From: CALXSC01 sp035470525
GTDB taxonomy: Bacteria > Pseudomonadota > Alphaproteobacteria > Rickettsiales > UBA1997
Length of the DNA: 9,355 nt
Assembly (NCBI GenBank): GCA_035470525.1
Contig: DATIQT010000099.1
Span: forward strand, 1 to 9,355
Reading direction: 5' to 3'
Position 1 is the first letter of the stretch. Every line of letters begins with the position of its first letter. A program made the translations under genes and the position numbers. Shown here piece by piece: positions 5,206 to 9,355 of this stretch. The notes under the pieces were generated by a model. It saw only the letters and a program-made list of their open reading frames with translations. It searched no databases and had not been told where the DNA came from.

Positions 5206-7443
5206 TTAACAGGCAGAATTTTTTATTTTCTTTTCATAAGCACAGATTTCTTCCGTATCTTCTTTGAAGAACATTCTTTCATTATGTTCACCTTGTTTTC
5301 CAATATTGAATTGATCAACTGGTCTATGATATCCCATAACTCTAGTCCATACTTGTGTTGGTTCCCCACATATTGGACAAGTTTTTTGTTCTCCGTTCAA
5401 ATATCCGTGTTCATGACAAGTTGAGAACACTGGAGTTACTGTGATATAAGGCATTTTGTAATTACTTAAAACTGTTCTTACAAATCTCTTACAAGCCTCT
5501 CCACTACTAATTCTTTCACTCATGTATAAGTGTAATACTGTTCCACCTGTATATTTGCTTTGTAAATCATTTTGAAGATTTAAAGCTACAAATGGGTCAT
5601 CAGTGTAATTTGATGGCAATTGAGTACTATTTGTATAATAAACATTTGGATAAGTACCAGCTTGAATTATATTAGGATATCTCTTTCTATCTTCTTTTGC
5701 AAATCTATAAGTAGTTCCTTCTGCTGGTGTTGCTTCAAGATTATATAAATTTCCAGTTTCATTTTGATAATCCTTTAATTTACCTCTCATAAATTCAAGA
5801 ACTTCAGTAGCTAGAGCAATACCTTTTGGATCGCTAATATCATAACTATCATCTGTGAAATTTCTAATCATTTCATTCATACCATTTAATCCAATAGTTG
5901 AGAAATGGTTTCTAAAATGCTTTAAATATCTTTTAGTGTATGGATAAAAACCTCTTTCATATAATTCTTGAACGAATACTCTTTTCTTTTCAAGTGTTGA
6001 TTTTGCTAAATCCATTAATCTACCAATTTCTTTCAACATTCCTTGTTTATCACCGATTCTAGCAATTCCATCAGAATAACCTTTAAATCTATATCCAAGT
6101 CTTGCTAAATTTAATGTTACAACACCAATTGAACCAGTCATTTCAGCAGAACCAAATAAACCATTTCCTCTTTTTAGAAGCTCTCTTAAGTCTAATTGAA
6201 GACGACAACACATACTTCTAACTGCACCTGGTTTATAAGCATCTGGATTAGGAACTAAATTTCCATCTTTATCTTTCATATACTGACTTCCGATAAAATT
6301 TTGGAAATATGAACTACCTATCTTTGCTGTATTTTCAAATAAAGCATCAGTAGCTGGAGTGTTCCAATTGAAATCTTCTGTTATATTTACAGTTGGTATA
6401 GGGAAAGTAAATGGTTGACCTTCATTATCACCTTCTGTCATTACTTCATAATAAGCAACATCAATCATTTCAAGTTCTTTTTGGAAATGCTTGTAAGTCA
6501 ATTCTTCTAAACTATCAACGCCTTTTTCTTTAGCTCTTTTTAAAATATTATCATTATCAAGTAAATTTCCTTCGCCTAATCCTTTAAATAAATGTTGTCC
6601 GTTTCTTGTTGGGAATTGATCTCTTAAATCCGCAGGCACTGTAAAATCCATGGTTACATTTGTAAAAGGAGATTGTCCCCATCTCGCAGGTACATTTAGA
6701 TTATAAATAAAACTAGCAATTGCTCTTTTGATTTCTTTTGGTGATAGGTTATCTAAAAATATGTATGGAGCAAGATAGGTATCAAAACTACTAAAAGCTT
6801 GTGCTCCAGCCCATTCTGATTGTAAAATTCCCAAAAAGTTTGCCATTTGACCTAATGCACTTCTGAAATGTTTTGGCGCTTGAGCAGAAACCCTACCTTT
6901 AACACCGTTAAATCCTTCATCTAATAATGCTCTTAATGACCAACCAGCACAATAACCAGTTAAACAATCTAAGTCGTGAATATGGTAATCACCAATTCTA
7001 TGAGATTCCCCTTCTTCTTTTGAATATACATTATCTAGCCAGTAGTTTGCTATTAATTTTCCAGAAAGATTGTTGATTAATCCAGCATTACTATAACCAG
7101 TATTTGCGTTAGCATTAATTCTCCAATCCGCTCTATCTATATATTCTTGAACTGAATGTTTAGAGCTAACTTTTGTGTCTCTTTGATCTTCTTTTGAAGA
7201 ATATTCATTCTCAATTTCTTCCCTTATGTATTCTTTATAAACTTTGAATAATTTTTGATTAATTAATTCTTGTTTAATTATATCATCTTCGTTGCCAGAA
7301 ATTAACTTTAAACTGTTTTTTGATAGATTTTCTAAAAAGCTAGATATAGAGGCTTCCTTTGCATTCTTAAAAGCTTTTGCAAGTTTGTTTTTTACATTTG
7401 GTTTTAACAATAAAATGTTATCTAAAACATTACTATTTTCCAT
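5206..7443 (-). CDS. nrdD: Anaerobic (class III) ribonucleoside-triphosphate reductase, glycyl-radical subunit
   Basis: NrdD reduces ribonucleoside triphosphates to dNTPs without oxygen, using a glycyl radical installed by the SAM enzyme NrdG. Evidence: RADWRINANANTGYSNAGLINNLSG and GDYHIHDLDCLTGYCAGW in the N-terminal part of the barrel; NVPARWGQSPFTNVTMDF; PFTFPIPTVNIT; MCCRLQLDLR (C412/C413, the expected finger-loop region); a zinc-site-like CHEHG (C676) with CPIC (C689, C692); and the radical loop RVMGY with Gly704, followed by HRPVDQFNIGK. At 745 aa it is full length. The first about 90 residues are helical and lysine-rich, without the usual ATP-cone signature (V-x-K-R-D-G), so allosteric control may be unusual. 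No nrdG is adjacent: the stop is followed within 9 bp by the repeat element and then the convergent rlmN. There is no Shine-Dalgarno at the ATG. Tandem NrdR-like boxes lie upstream. Confidence 0.97.
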   Translation of the reverse strand: MENSNVLDNILLLKPNVKNKLAKAFKNAKEASISSFLENLSKNSLKLISGNEDDIIKQELINQKLFKVYKEYIREEIENEYSSKEDQRDTKVSSKHSVQEYIDRADWRINANANTGYSNAGLINNLSGKLIANYWLDNVYSKEEGESHRIGDYHIHDLDCLTGYCAGWSLRALLDEGFNGVKGRVSAQAPKHFRSALGQMANFLGILQSEWAGAQAFSSFDTYLAPYIFLDNLSPKEIKRAIASFIYNLNVPARWGQSPFTNVTMDFTVPADLRDQFPTRNGQHLFKGLGEGNLLDNDNILKRAKEKGVDSLEELTYKHFQKELEMIDVAYYEVMTEGDNEGQPFTFPIPTVNITEDFNWNTPATDALFENTAKIGSSYFQNFIGSQYMKDKDGNLVPNPDAYKPGAVRSMCCRLQLDLRELLKRGNGLFGSAEMTGSIGVVTLNLARLGYRFKGYSDGIARIGDKQGMLKEIGRLMDLAKSTLEKKRVFVQELYERGFYPYTKRYLKHFRNHFSTIGLNGMNEMIRNFTDDSYDISDPKGIALATEVLEFMRGKLKDYQNETGNLYNLEATPAEGTTYRFAKEDRKRYPNIIQAGTYPNVYYTNSTQLPSNYTDDPFVALNLQNDLQSKYTGGTVLHLYMSERISSGEACKRFVRTVLSNYKMPYITVTPVFSTCHEHGYLNGEQKTCPICGEPTQVWTRVMGYHRPVDQFNIGKQGEHNERMFFKEDTEEICAYEKKIKNSAC

Positions 7444-7472
7444 TGTTTTAAAATTATTTAAATTCGTAATTA

Positions 7473-7502
7473 TATAAATACATCACTATATGTAGTTGTC
7501 AA
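7473..7502 (-). promoter_or_regulatory. Candidate nrdD promoter
   Basis: On the minus strand TTGACA (7502-7497) is a consensus -35. Possible -10 hexamers are TTTATA (7478-7473, 18-bp spacing) or TATTTA (7480-7475, 16-bp); a perfect TATAAT at 7474-7469 is too far at 22 bp. The spacer coincides with NrdR-like box 1, as expected for a repressed promoter. Confidence 0.45.
7483..7498. promoter_or_regulatory. NrdR-box-like operator 1 (proximal to nrdD)
   Basis: TCACTATATGTAGTTG matches the general NrdR box (ACAC-w-ATATAT-w-GTGT, from memory of the family) at 12 of 16 positions. It lies between the -35 and -10 of the candidate nrdD promoter, 40 bp before the ATG. NrdR is the ATP-cone repressor of ribonucleotide reductase genes. 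Confidence 0.6.
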
Positions 7503-7513
7503 TAGTAAAAATT

Positions 7514-7529
7514 TAACAATATGTAGATT
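7514..7529. promoter_or_regulatory. NrdR-box-like operator 2 (distal)
   Basis: TAACAATATGTAGATT matches the box consensus at 11 of 16 positions and is identical to operator 1 at 12 of 16. It starts exactly 31 bp from operator 1 (15-bp spacer, three helical turns), the tandem layout typical of NrdR regulation. It ends 6 bp before the candidate murE -35. Confidence 0.6.
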
Positions 7530-7535
7530 TTTTTC

Positions 7536-7566
7536 TTGACAAAACTTCTATTCTTATTTTTTATAA
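7536..7566 (+). promoter_or_regulatory. Candidate murE promoter
   Basis: TTGACA (7536-7541) is a perfect -35; TTTATA (7560-7565, 18 bp) or TTATAA (7561-7566, 19 bp) could be the -10, giving a leader of roughly 65 nt. A second weak candidate, TTGATA (7600-7605) with TTATGT (7622-7627), would start transcription almost at the ATG. The whole region is AT-rich, so the evidence is modest. Confidence 0.35.
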
Positions 7567-7578
7567 CTTTAAAAATTG

Positions 7579-7603
7579 TCAAGAAATTTTTAAAAAATCT
7601 TGA
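7579..7603. repeat. 25-bp near-palindrome in the murE leader
   Basis: TCAAGA at 7579-7584 and TCTTGA at 7598-7603 are arms around an A/T centre on 7591, with two mismatched positions in 12-bp arms. The left arm overlaps a further CTTGACAA/TTGTCAAG inverted pair (7535-7542 and 7576-7583) spanning the candidate murE promoter. This could be an operator or a leader stem-loop. No regulator is suggested by the sequence. Confidence 0.3.
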
Positions 7604-7637
7604 TAAAAAAATAAAATTATTTTATGTTTTTTAAAAA

Positions 7638-9230
7638 ATGATGATAAATATTGTGTTTATTGATTTAATAAAAGATGAAAAAGAATTAACAGAACAAATT
7701 AAAAATAATAAGTTTTTTAATTATGAAATAGATGAGATAAAAGTTGATTCAAGACATATTAATCCAAATGATATTTTTGTTGCTGTTAAAGGTTATATGG
7801 TTGATGCAAGTAAATTTATTCCAGATGTTATGAAAGCTGGAGCTAAGATTATATTGTGTGATAGTGATTGTGAATATATCCCAACAGATTTATCTGATGA
7901 TGTTCTTGTCTTAAAAAGTAAAAATTTAAAAGAATTATTAGGTCGTTTATTAAACAAATTATATCCAAATAAACCAAAACATATTTTAGGTGTGACTGGA
8001 ACGAATGGAAAAACATCTGTTGCTGAATTAACAAAGCAATGTATAGGACAATTAGGAATTAGTGTTGCTTCTATAGGTTCTTTAGGTGTAAGATATATTT
8101 TATCCGATGGGACTGAAGGCGAAGTAAAATATAAACACTCATTAACAAACCCAGATTTAATAGAATTTCATAAATATTTATCATGGTTAAAAACTGAAAA
8201 GAATGTTGATTATGTGATAACTGAGGCTACTAGTCAAGGTATGAGAAATGGTCGTTTAGATGGTGTAGAATTTGATACTGGTGCTTATACAAACATTACT
8301 CGTGATCACATTGGAGATAGTCCATCTTTACATAAAACTTTTGATGATTATTTTGATTGCAAAATGCTACTTTTTAAAAAATATCTAAAAAAAGATGGTT
8401 ATGCTATTATAAATGCCGATGTTCCTGAATTTGACAAAGTTTTAAAAGTTGCAGAGAAAGAAGGGCAAAAGATTTTTGATTACGGTTTTAACGCTAAAGC
8501 TATTAAAATAAAAGACATAAAAAGCACAAATTACGGTCAAGATATTACTTTAGAATTATTTGGCAAAGAAGAATTTAAAGTAAAATTAGGAATTATAGGA
8601 AAAGTTCAAGCATACAATATTTGTTGTGTAGTTGGTAGTTTAATTGGGTTAGGTTTCAAAGACAGATTAAAAGAAGTAGATTTTATGAAAATTAAATCTG
8701 CTAATGGAAGAGGTGATTTAATAGCTGAACTTAAAAATGGTGCAAAAATATTTTTAGATTATCCAACAACAGAAGATGCCTTAAGGAGCACGATAATTAC
8801 ATTTAAAGAATACCAAAGTGGCAGAGGCAGTAAAGGTAGGGTGATTATTTTATTTGGTGCAGGTGGTGATAGAGATCCTCTAAAAAGACCAAGAATGGGT
8901 AAAATTGCGACAGATTTAGCAGATTTAGCAATAATCACAGAAGATAGTCCAAGAACTGAAAATCCAGCAAAAATTCGTAAAGATATAATGGAAGGTTGCG
9001 ATAAATCAAAAGCAATTAATATAGGAAATGATAAAGTCGGAGAAACTATTGAGGGTAGGGCAAGGGCTTTAAAATATGCTATATCGATATTAGAAGAAGA
9101 CGATATTTTAATAACAAATAAGGGTCATGAAACTTATATTGAGATAAATGGAAAAGAAGAAGATTATCCAGAAAGAGAGTTTATAAAGAAATTTGTTGAA
9201 GAAAGGAATAAAATATTAGACCTCCTGTAA
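7638..9230 (+). CDS. murE: UDP-N-acetylmuramoyl-L-alanyl-D-glutamate--2,6-diaminopimelate ligase
   Basis: This cytoplasmic Mur ligase adds the third amino acid, very likely meso-DAP, to UDP-MurNAc-L-Ala-D-Glu with ATP. The 530-aa protein has the N-terminal UDP-binding domain (VDSRHINPNDIFVAVKG), the ATP loop GVTGTNGKTS (118-127), GAYTNITRDH, the lysine expected to be carbamylated (K242 in YFDCKMLL), GAGGDRD and NKGHETY near the end. The substrate motif reads DSPR (436-439) instead of the usual DNPR; the DAP-contacting arginine is kept. The family's SSH is TSQ here. The ATG at 7638 (or the next codon) has no Shine-Dalgarno. The gene stands alone rather than beside ftsI or murF and is divergent from nrdD. 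Its last three residues (DLL) and the TAA lie in a repeat-element end, so the C-terminus is probably slightly altered from the ancestral one; the catalytic parts are intact. Confidence 0.95.
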   Translation: MMINIVFIDLIKDEKELTEQIKNNKFFNYEIDEIKVDSRHINPNDIFVAVKGYMVDASKFIPDVMKAGAKIILCDSDCEYIPTDLSDDVLVLKSKNLKELLGRLLNKLYPNKPKHILGVTGTNGKTSVAELTKQCIGQLGISVASIGSLGVRYILSDGTEGEVKYKHSLTNPDLIEFHKYLSWLKTEKNVDYVITEATSQGMRNGRLDGVEFDTGAYTNITRDHIGDSPSLHKTFDDYFDCKMLLFKKYLKKDGYAIINADVPEFDKVLKVAEKEGQKIFDYGFNAKAIKIKDIKSTNYGQDITLELFGKEEFKVKLGIIGKVQAYNICCVVGSLIGLGFKDRLKEVDFMKIKSANGRGDLIAELKNGAKIFLDYPTTEDALRSTIITFKEYQSGRGSKGRVIILFGAGGDRDPLKRPRMGKIATDLADLAIITEDSPRTENPAKIRKDIMEGCDKSKAINIGNDKVGETIEGRARALKYAISILEEDDILITNKGHETYIEINGKEEDYPEREFIKKFVEERNKILDLL

Positions 9231-9316
9231 ATAAAATTTTTCCTCAAAAAATAATTTCTACAAAAAAGACAAGGATATTTCAAAGTATTTAATAGAAATA
9301 GTATACTTATACATTT
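9215..9316. mobile_element. MITE-like element, copy 2 (overlaps the murE 3' end)
   Basis: These 102 bp match the reverse complement of 5099-5199 with one substitution (T at 9228 where both ends of copy 1 have C) and one extra A in an A-run. It includes the full 32-bp terminal repeat (from 9218) and the arm at 9278-9292. Beyond 9316 similarity falls away: only a diverged GTTATTAAATA (9318-9328) recalls copy 1, and the GC-rich core is absent before the window ends. No gene is visible in 9231-9355. It is in the same orientation relative to murE as copy 1 is to nrdD. Confidence 0.8.
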
Positions 9317-9355
9317 CGTTATTAAATATAGTCAAACAACTTTCACTTAACCACC

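Noticed and set aside
5047..5424. Open frame of 125 codons on the plus strand
   Set aside because: It runs from the repeat element into sequence antisense to the nrdD C-terminus, has no start signal, and its protein resembles no family I know. It is a by-product of the repeat and of nrdD.
7536..7605. FNR-type anaerobic operator (TTGAT-N4-ATCAA) before nrdD or murE
   Set aside because: Half sites are present, but no pair has the required 4-bp spacing and orientation.

Overview
The window looks like chromosomal DNA of an AT-rich (roughly 30% GC), Gram-negative, anaerobically living bacterium. LolA and a TolC-type channel point to an outer membrane. A DAP-type MurE points to peptidoglycan. The oxygen-sensitive class III ribonucleotide reductase points to anaerobic growth. 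The protein sequences look alphaproteobacterial to me, perhaps one of the AT-rich gut lineages, but that is an impression from motifs and not a search result.

Layout from left to right. A perfect 31-bp-arm palindrome (1-79) lies just beyond the end of a leftward pair, dut-lolA, whose coding regions overlap by 8 bp. Divergent from dut is a rightward run: tolC (outer-membrane channel), macA (periplasmic adaptor, overlapping tolC by 1 bp) and rlmN (23S rRNA/tRNA m2A methyltransferase). The inner-membrane ATPase macB that normally completes a MacAB-TolC pump is absent. rlmN converges on the leftward nrdD, and the 351-bp gap between them is mostly filled by a 259-bp MITE-like element with 32-bp terminal inverted repeats and a GC-rich core. 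nrdD and murE are divergent, with a 194-bp AT-rich control region between them. That region holds two NrdR-box-like sites exactly 31 bp apart, centre to centre, and the proximal one sits inside a candidate nrdD promoter. murE runs rightward and ends inside a second copy of the same element family, which supplies its last codons and its stop.

The genes are mostly housekeeping: DNA precursor supply and quality (nrdD, dut), envelope building (murE, lolA), export (tolC, macA) and ribosome modification (rlmN). The least ordinary signal is the set of small palindromic elements at the 3' ends of lolA, nrdD and murE. In murE, one substitution in the element's terminal repeat appears to have made the present stop codon. 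A sharp codon-usage change inside rlmN is the other compositional oddity. I see no phage, CRISPR, toxin or defence locus, and no tRNA or rRNA.
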